Source of the DNA: an uncultured Clostridia bacterium
GTDB taxonomy: Bacteria > Bacillota > Clostridia > Oscillospirales > Acutalibacteraceae
DNA length: 64,000 nucleotides
Reading direction: 5' to 3'
Assembly: GCA_944385105.1 (NCBI GenBank)
Contig: CALWVR010000027.1
Span: forward strand, 1 to 64,000
This document shows positions 43,962 through 53,874 of the stretch, in pieces. The notes beneath the pieces are model-generated. The model was not told the DNA's origin and made no database searches. It saw nothing but the letters and a program-made list of their open reading frames with translations. Numbering within the stretch: the first letter of the stretch is position 1; every line of letters begins with the position of its first letter. A program made the position numbers and the translations under genes.

Positions 43962-44444
43962 ATGAAGAATAAAATATTAGTAACATATTTTTCGGCAACT
44001 GGTGTTACTGAAAAACTAGCAAAGGTAATTTCGGAAATAACCAATGCTGATCTTTTTAAAATTGAACCTGAAGTTCCTTATACGAAGGAAGACTTTTCCT
44101 GGATAAATAAAAAAAGTCGTAGCAGTATCGAAATGAGTGATCCTAGCTCACGTCCAGCAATTTCAAATAGAGTTTCCAATATGAAACAATATAATACGGT
44201 ATTTGTTGGGTTTCCAATCTGGAGGTATGTTGCACCTAGGATTATTAATACGTTTTTAGAAAGCTATGACTTTTCTGAAAAAACTATTATTCCCTTTGCA
44301 ACTTCTGGTGGCAGCGGTATGGGGAGAACGGAAGAAATTTTAAAAAAATGCTGTTCTCCAAATACAAACTGGAAGCCCGGAAAATGTTTTGTCAATTTTG
44401 AAGAATCAAATGTAACAAATTGGCTTAATACTTTTGACATTTGA
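43962..44444 (+). CDS. Flavodoxin-like protein
   Basis: 160 residues. N-terminal FMN phosphate loop TYFSATGVTEKLAK, then VGFPIWRYVAPRII and FATSGGSGMG, as in the flavodoxin_4-type stand-alone proteins. It carries FMN and probably transfers electrons or reduces small substrates. AGGGGG precedes the ATG. No operon partner is evident. Confidence 0.9.
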   Translation: MKNKILVTYFSATGVTEKLAKVISEITNADLFKIEPEVPYTKEDFSWINKKSRSSIEMSDPSSRPAISNRVSNMKQYNTVFVGFPIWRYVAPRIINTFLESYDFSEKTIIPFATSGGSGMGRTEEILKKCCSPNTNWKPGKCFVNFEESNVTNWLNTFDI

Positions 44445-44880
44445 GACGATTTACTATCATGAGTGTAAAAGGATTTGATATAAGTATATTTGTCCTTTGC
44501 GTCTGACTAAGCTTTAAAAATAAACGCGTAAACAAGGTAACATAAAATTATGGAGCTGAAATTGCGTAGAACTGCATAGATATACTTTGGATTTATGGGA
44601 CTAGTTTATTTAAAGCTGAATATTTAGTATGCATGAAGTAGTGGATGGATTAAGTTTATCTGTTTATTGTATAAATTCGTATTTAATATTTGATATATGT
44701 ATTTTGTTTAGACTGTTGTGAAAAATCAATATTTTTACCATTATTATTTGTCCAACGTGATTAAAAAAAGAAAAAAATGGTGAATTTTATTAAAAACTCT
44801 TGACTTTTAAATAAAAATATGTATAATATAATTAAGCGAACTTAAAATTTGCTTAATTAATTTTAAAGGAGGAATATGGA
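44445..44880 (+). other. 436-base intergenic region
   Basis: A weak hairpin (AAAGGA at 44468-44473 with TCCTTT at 44493-44498) follows the flavodoxin gene. The rest is AT-rich with no supported ORF until the promoter at 44800. Confidence 0.4.
44800..44827 (+). promoter_or_regulatory. Promoter of the GG-leader gene at 44881
   Basis: TTGACT, a 16-bp spacer and TATAAT. An inverted repeat AATTAAGC (44830-44837) and GCTTAATT (44851-44858) follows at the transcript start and could be an operator or 5' hairpin. Confidence 0.72.
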
Positions 44881-45204
44881 ATGGCAGAAGAGAAAAAACT
44901 GAATCATGACAATGAAACTTTATCTGGAGAAAAAAAGCAAAATCAAGGGAAAAAAGCTTTGGACATGAATGATGTATCAGCAGTACAAGGCGGATATGTA
45001 GGAAAGGATAAATATTCTCAAGCTGATTATCGTAGTGTCGGAATGCAACATGTTCACCATACATGGCATAAGGATGAATATTATAATGCTCAAGGTGAAA
45101 AAATTAGCCAAAAAGAAGCAGAGGCGCTAATGAGGGACGCTAAGTCTAAGCTTGATAATGGGTATCAATATGTACCAGGTTATATTAGACCCAGAGATAG
45201 ATAA
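44881..45204 (+). CDS. Putative double-glycine-leader secreted peptide
   Basis: 107 residues. A charged N-terminal part of 38 residues ends LDMNDVSAVQGG, close to bacteriocin leader ends of the type LxxxELxxVxGG; cleavage after Gly38 would release 69 residues rich in Tyr, His and charged residues (HVHHTWHKDEYY). I do not recognise the released part. AAAGGAGG precedes the ATG. It is convergent with the Nif11-phospholipase gene and shares its terminator, and it has its own promoter. Assignment as a leader peptide is by motif only. Confidence 0.6.
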   Translation: MAEEKKLNHDNETLSGEKKQNQGKKALDMNDVSAVQGGYVGKDKYSQADYRSVGMQHVHHTWHKDEYYNAQGEKISQKEAEALMRDAKSKLDNGYQYVPGYIRPRDR

Positions 45205-45229
45205 ATGTTTCATAACAGATTAAAAGCAA

Positions 45230-45261
45230 AAAAGAGTAACACTACTAAGTGTTACTCTTTT
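45230..45261. terminator. Bidirectional terminator between two GG-leader genes
   Basis: Arms 45230-45243 and 45248-45261 pair perfectly over 14 bp around ACTA, with T runs in both directions. Confidence 0.88.
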
Positions 45262-45265
45262 CATT

Positions 45266-46792
45266 TTAAACATTGACATATAATGTACCGTTTGGTGTAC
45301 AAGTTATTTGAAGCTCTGATGTAGATATGTTTTTCCAACCATAGTTAAGATTAAAAATTCTATTAAAAAATCCTTGTCTTTGCTCTAAACGCATAACCTT
45401 CTTTACAGTACAGTCACCATTATTTATTATTTGAGCGGCATTTCTATTATTAAGATTTACATTGTTTGCATCGAAGTTTTCAACATTAGAAACAATGTTT
45501 TTATTTTCATCGATTATTTTTACAGTGTTCCCATCGTAAACAAACTTAACGGAAAATGTATTAGATGCTTTAGGATGTCCTTTTTTATCTAATATTATTT
45601 GGTTTATCATAGCACTTCGAGTCCGTTGAGAATTATTGTTATCTTGAGAACCATAGAAAGTTTCAGCTCCGTATATTATTTTTGTTTGACAAATTAAGTC
45701 TTTGCTAATTTGTGTTGTAGAGCTGTCTATACTTTCATTATTCAATAAATTATCATCCGTTTGATTACTAATACTTTGTCCCACATCGTTGTAAAATCTA
45801 TTTAATAATAGTGTAACGGCCTTAGTTGCGTTCTGTAAAGACTGTTTTGCGATGCTACGTACATTTGATATAGAAGTATTATTCTCTAATTGATCATATA
45901 GTTTTTTTGATTCTACAGCACAATTATGCCCAAAATCATGTAAAGACATTTTTAAGTTATTTGTATAATCATCTTCAGTTACTTTAATTGATTCAACAGG
46001 AACTTCATTTATCATCTGATTACAAATTCTTTCAAACATGTTGTGATCAAGAGCATCCACGCCGGTGGATATGATAGTATCATTATGTGTATGAACAGGA
46101 GTATTAAGATCTTCAAGAAAGTGCATAGCTCTTGCAAGTTCCTCATATGCCTTTTCTTTATTGTTAGACTTTAGAAGTGATACAGCGTTTTTGTAGTGAT
46201 CTTCTAATTTAGACAAGGCAGTTGTAGTTCCACCAGCGAAGTTTTTTTCAGTTTCTGGAGAGTAGAAGTGGTGCAAGTAAATCATGTCGTTTTCATCTTG
46301 GTCAGGCTTGTTACAAGATTCTTCTAAACTCTTTTTCATATCTTCAGTAAAAAAATTTTTATAACCTTCATCATCTGACTTTGAATTTAATAATACGTCA
46401 ACACTGGACTCAGTAGTATAACTATGTGAAGGGGCATCAAAGGCAGAAGCAGCACTACTAAATAAGGGTAAACATATAAGTGCGGACATAGCAAATGCAA
46501 TACCTTTTTTAGATATTCCACCAGCTACATCTTCTAATTCTTCTAAACTTAATTGGGTTTTTTCATTTTCAGAACTAAATATATCATGCTCAACTTCAAG
46601 TGCTTCTAATGCTGAGAATTTAAATCCATATTTATTTGCAAGAGGAATAATTTCTTTATCTATAAGAAACTTAATATCAGAAAATGAAGTATCTGCATTC
46701 TCGTATTTAGCTGAGATTTCCTGTATCTCATTTTTTAATTTGTCATTATCTATTATTTCTTTAAAAAAATAGATAGCATCCTTTTTAGACAT
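45266..46792 (-). CDS. Nif11-type leader fused to zinc-dependent phospholipase C
   Basis: 508 residues. Residues 1-92 match the Nif11-like leader family, with LANKYGFKFS and the terminal LSLEELEDVAGG (Gly91-Gly92). Residues 95-117 are a hydrophobic Sec-like segment ending SAASA. Residues about 120-340 match the zinc phospholipase C/alpha-toxin fold: His123, HHFYSPETEKNF (His175), AMHFLEDLNTPVH (His224, Asp228, His234) and DHNMFE (His250, Glu254). The last 130 residues are unknown, where alpha-toxin has its C2-like membrane domain. It would hydrolyse phospholipid head groups outside the cell. The start follows AAGGAGG. Confidence 0.85.
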   Translation of the reverse strand: MSKKDAIYFFKEIIDNDKLKNEIQEISAKYENADTSFSDIKFLIDKEIIPLANKYGFKFSALEALEVEHDIFSSENEKTQLSLEELEDVAGGISKKGIAFAMSALICLPLFSSAASAFDAPSHSYTTESSVDVLLNSKSDDEGYKNFFTEDMKKSLEESCNKPDQDENDMIYLHHFYSPETEKNFAGGTTTALSKLEDHYKNAVSLLKSNNKEKAYEELARAMHFLEDLNTPVHTHNDTIISTGVDALDHNMFERICNQMINEVPVESIKVTEDDYTNNLKMSLHDFGHNCAVESKKLYDQLENNTSISNVRSIAKQSLQNATKAVTLLLNRFYNDVGQSISNQTDDNLLNNESIDSSTTQISKDLICQTKIIYGAETFYGSQDNNNSQRTRSAMINQIILDKKGHPKASNTFSVKFVYDGNTVKIIDENKNIVSNVENFDANNVNLNNRNAAQIINNGDCTVKKVMRLEQRQGFFNRIFNLNYGWKNISTSELQITCTPNGTLYVNV

Positions 46793-46825
46793 AATTCTAT
46801 CCTCCTTAAATATTTATTTGTTTAA

Positions 46826-46854
46826 ATTATACCATACAAAATAGGATTGGTCAA
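46826..46854 (-). promoter_or_regulatory. Promoter of the Nif11-phospholipase gene
   Basis: On the minus strand TTGACC, a 17-bp spacer and TATAAT, 33 bases before the ATG. Confidence 0.78.
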
Positions 46855-46946
46855 TAATTATATATTTAAACGAATTTAAAACTAAAATATATATAAAAGA
46901 TACTAAAACTTATGTTCTTTATAATTGTATAACATTTTACTCAATC

Positions 46947-46975
46947 TTGACATTGCACAAATTTAATGATAAAAT
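46947..46975 (+). promoter_or_regulatory. Promoter of the DEAD-box helicase gene
   Basis: TTGACA, a 17-bp spacer and TAAAAT, 54 bases before the ATG. Confidence 0.75.
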
Positions 46976-47029
46976 ATAGTGAAAAAATACAACTATAAAT
47001 AAATTTTACAGAATAGAAAGAGGAGCTTA

Positions 47030-48703
47030 ATGTCAACATTATTATTTGAAGATTTAAATCTATCTAAAGAAATATTTAAGGCGATAAAGGACATGGGATT
47101 TGAAAATCCAAGTGAAATACAATATAAAGCTATACCACTGATAATGCAGGGAAGTGATATCGTGGGGAAATCCCAAACGGGAACAGGAAAGACTGTAGCA
47201 TTTGGAGTTCCGAGCGTTGAAGTTATAGATTCAAAAATTAAAAAGGGAATACAAGTACTGATTCTTTGTCCTACAAGAGAACTTGCAATGCAAGCATGTG
47301 CGGAGATTAAAAAAATTGCCAAGTTTAAAGAGGGAGTAAAGACAGCTGAGGTCTATGGTGGTGCATCTATAGAAAAACAAATTACAAAGCTTAAGACGGC
47401 TAATATAGTAGTGGGAACTCCAGGTAGAATTATGGACCACATGCGTAGAAAAACACTGAAACTACAAAATGTTAAAATGGTGGTACTCGATGAAGCAGAT
47501 GAAATGCTAAGTATGGGATTTATAGATGACATAGAGGCGATTTTAACAGCTATAGAACCAGAACACCAAACCGTTTTATTCTCAGCAACTATGCCAAAGG
47601 AAATAATGGAGTTAACTAGAAAATTTCAAAAGTCCCCAAAACTTGTTGAAGTGGATAAGAAAAAGGTTACAGTTTCTAATATAGAACAAAGTTATTATAA
47701 TGTCCCTATGGGAAGAAAAATGGACGCATTAAATCTTTTGTTAAGATATTATAACCCTATTCGTTCAATGATATTTTGCAATACTAAACGAATGGTTGAT
47801 GAAATTACAGAATATTTGACTAAACATAACTTTAGTGTACAAGGATTGCATGGAGATATGAAACAATCTCAGAGAACTAAGGTTATGGAAAGTTTTAAGA
47901 GTGGAAAGATAAAGATTTTAGTTGCTACGGATGTTGCTGCACGAGGAATCGACGTAAATAATATTGATTATGTTATAAATTATGATATTCCTCAAAATAC
48001 TGAATATTATGTGCATAGAATAGGAAGAACAGGTAGAGCCGGCAAATCAGGAGAGGCTATTACAATATGTAGTGGAAGACGTCAAACAGAAATTATGAAG
48101 AGGCTTGCAAAACTTGTTAAGTCTAATATATTAGCAAAAGAAATGCCTAGTGTGGATGTTATAGCAAAAAGAAGGTATGACATTGAACTTAACAAGATAA
48201 AAAACTCTTTGTGTGGGAATATAAGTGATAAATACAGAAATATGGTTTCAGATCTAAAGAAAGAAGGGGTTTCTTTAGAAGATGTTGTTGCTTCATTATT
48301 GCAAATGCAATTTGGTGTTCATGAGATAAGTGTAGCAGAAGTTAAGTCTATGCATAAGGAAAACAAAGGCAAAGGAAATAGTTATAAAAAGATTATAATT
48401 AATATTGGTAGAGAAAGTAGAGTAGCGCCTAATCATATAGTTAGTGCTATTGCTGGGAGTACAAAACTTAAAGGAAAAGACATAGGAAAAATTGAAATAT
48501 TTGACGACAAAACTGTTGTTGCTGTACCTAGTAAAACTATTGATACAACTATATCTCAAATGAAGGGCTGCCGTATTTGTGGAATTCCTACGATAACAAA
48601 AGTTTATAAGGGAACGAATAGCTTTGATAAAAATTTACCTTCTAAGGATAAAAGAAGTAAGAAATCTTTAGGAGTTAAAGTAAGAAGGCAGAGAAATAAG
48701 TAA
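47030..48703 (+). CDS. DEAD-box RNA helicase with DbpA-type RNA-binding domain
   Basis: 557 residues. Motifs in order: Q motif (GFENPSEIQ), I SQTGTGKT, Ia PTRELA, Ib TPGR, II DEAD, III SAT, then VATDVAARGIDV and VI HRIGRTGR. The C-terminal domain (about 455-535, IIINIGRESRVAP..IVSAIAG) is the DbpA RNA-binding fold, which targets 23S rRNA in DbpA/YxiN proteins. It is therefore likely a ribosome-assembly or cold-shock helicase. A basic tail ends the protein. Confidence 0.94.
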   Translation: MSTLLFEDLNLSKEIFKAIKDMGFENPSEIQYKAIPLIMQGSDIVGKSQTGTGKTVAFGVPSVEVIDSKIKKGIQVLILCPTRELAMQACAEIKKIAKFKEGVKTAEVYGGASIEKQITKLKTANIVVGTPGRIMDHMRRKTLKLQNVKMVVLDEADEMLSMGFIDDIEAILTAIEPEHQTVLFSATMPKEIMELTRKFQKSPKLVEVDKKKVTVSNIEQSYYNVPMGRKMDALNLLLRYYNPIRSMIFCNTKRMVDEITEYLTKHNFSVQGLHGDMKQSQRTKVMESFKSGKIKILVATDVAARGIDVNNIDYVINYDIPQNTEYYVHRIGRTGRAGKSGEAITICSGRRQTEIMKRLAKLVKSNILAKEMPSVDVIAKRRYDIELNKIKNSLCGNISDKYRNMVSDLKKEGVSLEDVVASLLQMQFGVHEISVAEVKSMHKENKGKGNSYKKIIINIGRESRVAPNHIVSAIAGSTKLKGKDIGKIEIFDDKTVVAVPSKTIDTTISQMKGCRICGIPTITKVYKGTNSFDKNLPSKDKRSKKSLGVKVRRQRNK

Positions 48704-48812
48704 GATTTATACATTAATCTATTAAGTGATTGCTTATAAAAAGGGTAAAAAACTTATAGTTAATTATTGACTTTAGAAATGACATTTTAATTTTAGCATC
48801 GACTTTTTTTAA

Positions 48813-48841
48813 TTGATTTAATTAATATTCGGGTGTATAAT
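48813..48841 (+). promoter_or_regulatory. Promoter of the transketolase operon
   Basis: TTGATT, a 17-bp spacer and TATAAT, 50 bases before the ATG of the N-terminal subunit. Confidence 0.68.
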
Positions 48842-48890
48842 TATACGTGTTTTTGAATTTAGTTAAATTAGTGTTTATAGGAGGAGATCC

Positions 48891-49703
48891 ATGAATCTAG
48901 AGTTAAAATGTAGAAAAATAAGAAAGCTTATATTGGAAACTATAGGTACACTAGGGGTAGGACATATAGGAGGTTCTTTATCTATGGTTGAGCTCTTAGT
49001 TGTGCTTTACGAAAAACACATGAGGGTAGATCCAAATAATCCTAATATGGAAGGGCGAGATAGGCTTATAGTTTCAAAAGGTCATAGTGGTCCTGCGGTT
49101 TATGCTATATTAAGCGATAAAGGGTATTTTAGCAAGGATTGGCTCTATACGCTTAATAAACCTGGAACTAAATTACCAAGCCATTGTGATATGAACAGAA
49201 CTCCTGGGATTGACATGACAACAGGCTCATTAGGCCAAGGGTTTTCATGTGCGGTCGGGATAGCAAAAGCATCAAAAATAAAAGGTGATGGAGCTACAAT
49301 ATATACAGTTATTGGAGATGGAGAGACACAAGAAGGGCAAATTTGGGAAGCTGCAATGTTTGCCTCTCAACATAAGTTAGATAATCTTATTGCTTTTACA
49401 GATTATAATAAATTGCAGCTGGATGGTCGCATAGAAGATATTTGTGATATAGCGCCATTAGATGACAAATGGAGAGCATTTGGGTTTAATGTTATTGTTG
49501 TAAAAGATGGTCATAACTGTGATGAGATAGATGCGGCTATTTCTCTTGCAAAATTTTCAGATAAACCTTCAATGATTATACTGAATACAATTAAAGGTAA
49601 AGGGGTCTCTTTTGCAGAGAAAGCAGGAATAGAGAACCATAGCATGTCGGTTACTAAAGAGATGATGCAAGAAGGACTTCGTGAATTGGAGGGAAAAATG
49701 TAA
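48891..49703 (+). CDS. Transketolase, N-terminal (thiamine diphosphate-binding) subunit
   Basis: 270 residues. The thiamine-binding GDG motif is in VIGDGETQEGQIWEAAMFASQHKLDNLI near residue 140; HIGGSLS and VSKGHSGPAVYA are the substrate-side His motifs. Together with the next gene it makes one complete transketolase of the pentose phosphate pathway, split as in many Clostridia. The stop overlaps the next start by one base. AGGAGG precedes the ATG. Confidence 0.94.
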   Translation: MNLELKCRKIRKLILETIGTLGVGHIGGSLSMVELLVVLYEKHMRVDPNNPNMEGRDRLIVSKGHSGPAVYAILSDKGYFSKDWLYTLNKPGTKLPSHCDMNRTPGIDMTTGSLGQGFSCAVGIAKASKIKGDGATIYTVIGDGETQEGQIWEAAMFASQHKLDNLIAFTDYNKLQLDGRIEDICDIAPLDDKWRAFGFNVIVVKDGHNCDEIDAAISLAKFSDKPSMIILNTIKGKGVSFAEKAGIENHSMSVTKEMMQEGLRELEGKM

Positions 49704-50632
49704 TGGAAATGAGGCAAGTTTTAGCTCAGGAATTAGATAGACTTATGGAAGAAAACGAAAATATAGTAGTTTTAGACTCAGACCTATCTAAACCGAATGG
49801 ACTATTTAATTTAAAAGATAAATATAAAGATAGAGCGCTTGACTTAGGAATAGCAGAGCAAAACATGGCGTGTGTGGCAGCTGGCATGAGTAGCTATGGA
49901 ATGATACCATTCATTTCAACTTTTACTCCATTTGCAACAAGACGAATATGTGATCAAATTGCGATATCTTGTACATATGCGAAGCAAAATGTGAAGATAA
50001 TTGGAACAGACCCTGGAATAAGTGCTGAATTTAATGGCGGGACGCATATGAGTATGGAGGACATAGGGGTCCTAAGGAGTATACCGGAGATAGTAATATT
50101 TGAGCCTGTAGATAATGTACAATTGAGGAAAGCCTTACCTAAGATAGTTGACTATAAGGGTGTAGTTTATATAAGAACGTTTAGAAAAGAAACACCAGAT
50201 ATATTTGATAAGGATTATGAATTTGATTTATTTAAAGCATCAAAGATAAAACCGGGAAAAGATATATCAATATTTTGTTCAGGTATAATGGTCAATGAAG
50301 TACTTATAGCAAATGAAACGCTAAAGGCAGAAGGAATAGATGCCGAGATTATTAATGTTCATACTATAAAACCTATAGATAAAGAAGCGGTTATAGAATC
50401 GGCTAAAAAAACAGGAGCGGTACTTACTGTTGAGAATCACAATCTTATTGGAGGCTTAAAATCTGCAGTTAGTGAAGTTTTGATTGAAGAATATCCGGTG
50501 CCACTCAGAGCTATAGGTGTAGATGATAAATTTGGTCAGGTTGGAAGACTGCCATATTTAAAAGAGACTTATAACATGAGAGCAGAAGACATAATAAGGC
50601 TTGCCAAAGAAGTTATTAGCTTAAAGAAATAA
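49703..50632 (+). CDS. Transketolase, C-terminal subunit
   Basis: 309 residues covering the pyrimidine-binding domain (DLGIAEQNMACVAAGMSSYG, where Glu is the cofactor-activating residue) and the C-terminal domain (VENHNLIGGLKSAVSEVL). It starts one base inside the previous gene's stop, so the subunits are made in equal amounts. Confidence 0.94.
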   Translation: MEMRQVLAQELDRLMEENENIVVLDSDLSKPNGLFNLKDKYKDRALDLGIAEQNMACVAAGMSSYGMIPFISTFTPFATRRICDQIAISCTYAKQNVKIIGTDPGISAEFNGGTHMSMEDIGVLRSIPEIVIFEPVDNVQLRKALPKIVDYKGVVYIRTFRKETPDIFDKDYEFDLFKASKIKPGKDISIFCSGIMVNEVLIANETLKAEGIDAEIINVHTIKPIDKEAVIESAKKTGAVLTVENHNLIGGLKSAVSEVLIEEYPVPLRAIGVDDKFGQVGRLPYLKETYNMRAEDIIRLAKEVISLKK

Positions 50633-50689
50633 ATTTTTATGTATGATATTGTATACTTCGAGAAAAATAGTTATAGGAGGTACAATATT

Positions 50690-51442
50690 ATGGGGAAAAA
50701 GGATAATAACTTTAAATGTGGAGACTCTGAGTCTCAAAATATAGGTAAAGCTAAGCCTGGAAGTAAGATACAAACTGATCAAATTAATGAAACAGGTGCG
50801 GTTGTTGTTACTAATGGGAAGAATACTATATATTGCCTTACAATAATAGGGGAAATAGAAGGGCATAGTTTATTAGATCCTAAAAGTAAGAGTACTAAAT
50901 ATGAACATGTAATACCTCAGTTAGTAGCTATTGAGGAAAGTCCTGAGATTGATGGATTGCTAATTCTATTAAATACTGTAGGAGGAGATATTGAGGCGGG
51001 TCTTGCTTTGGCTGAACTTGTCGCAGGAATGAAGAAACCTACTGTATCGGTTGTCATTGGAGGGGGACACTCTATAGGGGTTCCGCTAGCTGTTTCGGCT
51101 AAAAAGTCATTTATAGTTAAATCAGCTTCCATGACAGTTCACCCTGTTAGGATGACAGGACTCATGTTAGGGGTACCTCAGACATTTGAATATTTTAAAA
51201 GAATGCAAGATAGAATTACGACATTTGTATCGGACAATTCAAATATTTCTCCAAATAGATTTAGAGAGCTTGTGATGAATACAGGGGAACTAGCAATGGA
51301 CATAGGGACAGTTTTAGATGGAGAAGATGCAGTGGAAGAAGGACTAATTGATGAGATGGGAACATTATCAGATGCCCTTTCAAGTTTGTATCAGATGATA
51401 GAGGAGTCTAAGAATTCGCATAATACACAGGATAAAAAGTAG
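50690..51442 (+). CDS. ClpP-like serine protease (TepA/YmfB family)
   Basis: 250 residues from ATG 50690, 8 bases after AGGAGG; a longer frame upstream has no site. ClpP/crotonase fold: nucleophile region VIGGGHSIGVPLAVSA (Ser), catalytic His in ASMTVHPVRMTG and Asp further on. TepA-type proteins are linked to protein export or signal peptide digestion in Bacillus. In B. subtilis ymfB is next to ftsK/spoIIIE, and the same order is kept here. Confidence 0.9.
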   Translation: MGKKDNNFKCGDSESQNIGKAKPGSKIQTDQINETGAVVVTNGKNTIYCLTIIGEIEGHSLLDPKSKSTKYEHVIPQLVAIEESPEIDGLLILLNTVGGDIEAGLALAELVAGMKKPTVSVVIGGGHSIGVPLAVSAKKSFIVKSASMTVHPVRMTGLMLGVPQTFEYFKRMQDRITTFVSDNSNISPNRFRELVMNTGELAMDIGTVLDGEDAVEEGLIDEMGTLSDALSSLYQMIEESKNSHNTQDKK

Positions 51443-51492
51443 GGTTACAATCCCTACTTTTTATATATATTTCAATTTTGAGGTGTTAAAAT

Positions 51493-53853
51493 ATGGGAAG
51501 AAAGAGGACGAGTACGAATAAAAAAAATAATATAAATAATAGATTTCATGGATTTATTAATAGTGTTAAAACAAATAATCAGGTAATATCTATTTTGATA
51601 TTTGGCCTTTCAATGTTTTTATTTTGTGTTGTATTAATAAAGGGAGAAAACATTTGGACATTACTACATAACTTTACATTAGGTCTTTTTGGTTGGGCTT
51701 CAATATTATGGCCTGCGCTTTTTATGTATATAGCAATTGTAACTGCTTTAGACAATAGTAAAGATGGTGCGGGTTTGAAAATTTTATTTTCTTCAGTAGC
51801 AATATTTATATTCTGCACTGCTGTATATATTTTCTCATATGGAAATATTAATCAAAATCAAGGATACATAAAAAAGTTAATAGAACTATATCATAACGGT
51901 GTAAATTCTAAGGGAGCAGGACTATTTAGTGGCATATTAGGAATACCATTCATTGCATTATTTGGAGATGCTGGAGCTAAAATTATTATATCTTTACTGG
52001 TGTTTATTTCAATAATGCTTCTAACAGGACTTACGCTAATTCAGCTTTTTAATGCAATCAAATTACCATTTGCATTTCTAATTAGAAAAATAAAAGAGAA
52101 AAAAGGAGATAGAAAAAATAAGAAAAATCAAAATGAAAAAGACCTCCCTCGAGATGAATTGGGACTGCCTATTCATCCAGTTAAGTCCCCTTTACCAAGT
52201 GAACAGGGAAATAAAAAAAGAATTAAAGCAAAGGCAAAAGATAACTATAATGACTGTTACGATGGTTCAGCAGAATTAGCTGCAAGAGCTTTTCTTGAGA
52301 AAGACAAAAGGGAGTCAAAAAAAGAAAAGTTTTGTGAAGAAGAAGTAAAAATGCAACCGGACCGTTCTGAAAATAGTACATATAATTATCCAAAAGCAGA
52401 AATATTAGATGAATCTAGTGTACAAAATAGAAAGGACATAGCAAACGAATTACAAACAAATGGACAAATGCTGGTAGATACCTTAAAAAGTTTTTCAGTT
52501 CAGACTAAAATTGTAGATATTAGCCGCGGCCCTGCTGTAACTAGATATGAATTGCAACCAGCTGCAGGCGTAAAGATAAGTAAAATTACAAATCTAGCTG
52601 ATGATATAGCATTAAATTTAGCAGCATCGGGAGTTAGAATAGAAGCTCCAATACCTGGAAAATCGGCTGTAGGAATTGAAATTCCAAATAAAATAATAAG
52701 TATTGTAAAAATGAGGGAACTTATAAATTCTCCTGAGTTTAGAAGCTCTACAAGTAAGCTTACAGTTATTTTGGGAAAAGATATAGCAGGTAATGTAACT
52801 ATTGCAGATTTAGCAAAAATGCCTCATCTTTTAATAGCTGGATCCACAGGCTCCGGAAAGTCTGTTTGTATAAATTCTTTTATAATAAGTCTACTTTACA
52901 AAGCTACGCCTGATGAGGTAAGATTACTAATGATAGATCCCAAAGTTGTAGAACTTGGTATATATAATGGTATACCGCATTTATTAGTTCCAGTTGTAAC
53001 TGATCCTAAAAAAGCCGCTGGAGCACTGAATTGGGCAGTAACGGAAATGTTAAAGAGATATAATATATTTGCTCAAAATAATGTGAGAGATCTTACATCA
53101 TATAATAATATGGTGAAAAAGAAATTAAAGGAAGGAAAGTTTAATAAAGACGAAGAAAAACCAGAACCAATGCCGCAAATAGTAATAATAATAGATGAAC
53201 TTGCAGACCTTATGATGGCGGCACCAAATGAGGTTGAAGATGCAATATGTAGACTTGCCCAGATGGCAAGGGCGGCAGGTATGCATTTGGTAATAGCTAC
53301 ACAAAGGCCTTCTGTAGATGTAATAACAGGAATAATTAAAGCTAATATACCTAGTAGGATAGCACTTGCAGTTTCCTCACAAATAGATTCAAGGACTATT
53401 TTAGACTCAAGTGGAGCAGAAAAATTACTTGGAAGAGGAGATATGCTGTTTTCTCCAGTTGGTTCTGCAAAGCCGATAAGAGTTCAAGGGTGTTATGTTA
53501 CTGATAGGGAAATAGAAGCTGTGATTGATTTTATAAAAAATACTGGTGAAATGGAATATGACCAAAAGGTTATTGAAGAGATAGAAAAAAATGCAATTAG
53601 CGAACCGACGAATGATAAAAGGACAAAAAGTGAATGTGATGATCCAATGCTGTCTGAGGCTATAAAGTGTGTTATAGATGCAGGACAAGCTTCTACATCT
53701 ATGCTGCAAAGAAGGCTTAGATTGGGCTATGCAAGAGCAGGAAGACTCATAGATGAAATGGAGAAAATGGGTGTAATTGGAGCCAGTGATGGTTCTAAAC
53801 CTCGACAAGTCTTAATAACGCATCAACAGTTTATAAACTCAGATATAAAATAG
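51493..53853 (+). CDS. ftsK: DNA translocase FtsK/SpoIIIE
   Basis: 786 residues. Four or so N-terminal transmembrane helices (about 32-195), a charged linker (about 195-300), then the motor: Walker A GSTGSGKS (450-457), Walker B VIIIDELADLMM (about 567-578), and a C-terminal winged-helix gamma domain (about 715-780) for KOPS/SRS binding. It pumps chromosome DNA through the septum in division and sporulation. Whether it is the division or the sporulation paralogue cannot be told here. Confidence 0.95.
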   Translation: MGRKRTSTNKKNNINNRFHGFINSVKTNNQVISILIFGLSMFLFCVVLIKGENIWTLLHNFTLGLFGWASILWPALFMYIAIVTALDNSKDGAGLKILFSSVAIFIFCTAVYIFSYGNINQNQGYIKKLIELYHNGVNSKGAGLFSGILGIPFIALFGDAGAKIIISLLVFISIMLLTGLTLIQLFNAIKLPFAFLIRKIKEKKGDRKNKKNQNEKDLPRDELGLPIHPVKSPLPSEQGNKKRIKAKAKDNYNDCYDGSAELAARAFLEKDKRESKKEKFCEEEVKMQPDRSENSTYNYPKAEILDESSVQNRKDIANELQTNGQMLVDTLKSFSVQTKIVDISRGPAVTRYELQPAAGVKISKITNLADDIALNLAASGVRIEAPIPGKSAVGIEIPNKIISIVKMRELINSPEFRSSTSKLTVILGKDIAGNVTIADLAKMPHLLIAGSTGSGKSVCINSFIISLLYKATPDEVRLLMIDPKVVELGIYNGIPHLLVPVVTDPKKAAGALNWAVTEMLKRYNIFAQNNVRDLTSYNNMVKKKLKEGKFNKDEEKPEPMPQIVIIIDELADLMMAAPNEVEDAICRLAQMARAAGMHLVIATQRPSVDVITGIIKANIPSRIALAVSSQIDSRTILDSSGAEKLLGRGDMLFSPVGSAKPIRVQGCYVTDREIEAVIDFIKNTGEMEYDQKVIEEIEKNAISEPTNDKRTKSECDDPMLSEAIKCVIDAGQASTSMLQRRLRLGYARAGRLIDEMEKMGVIGASDGSKPRQVLITHQQFINSDIK

Positions 53854-53874
53854 TAGAAAAAAGGAGCCAACTTT

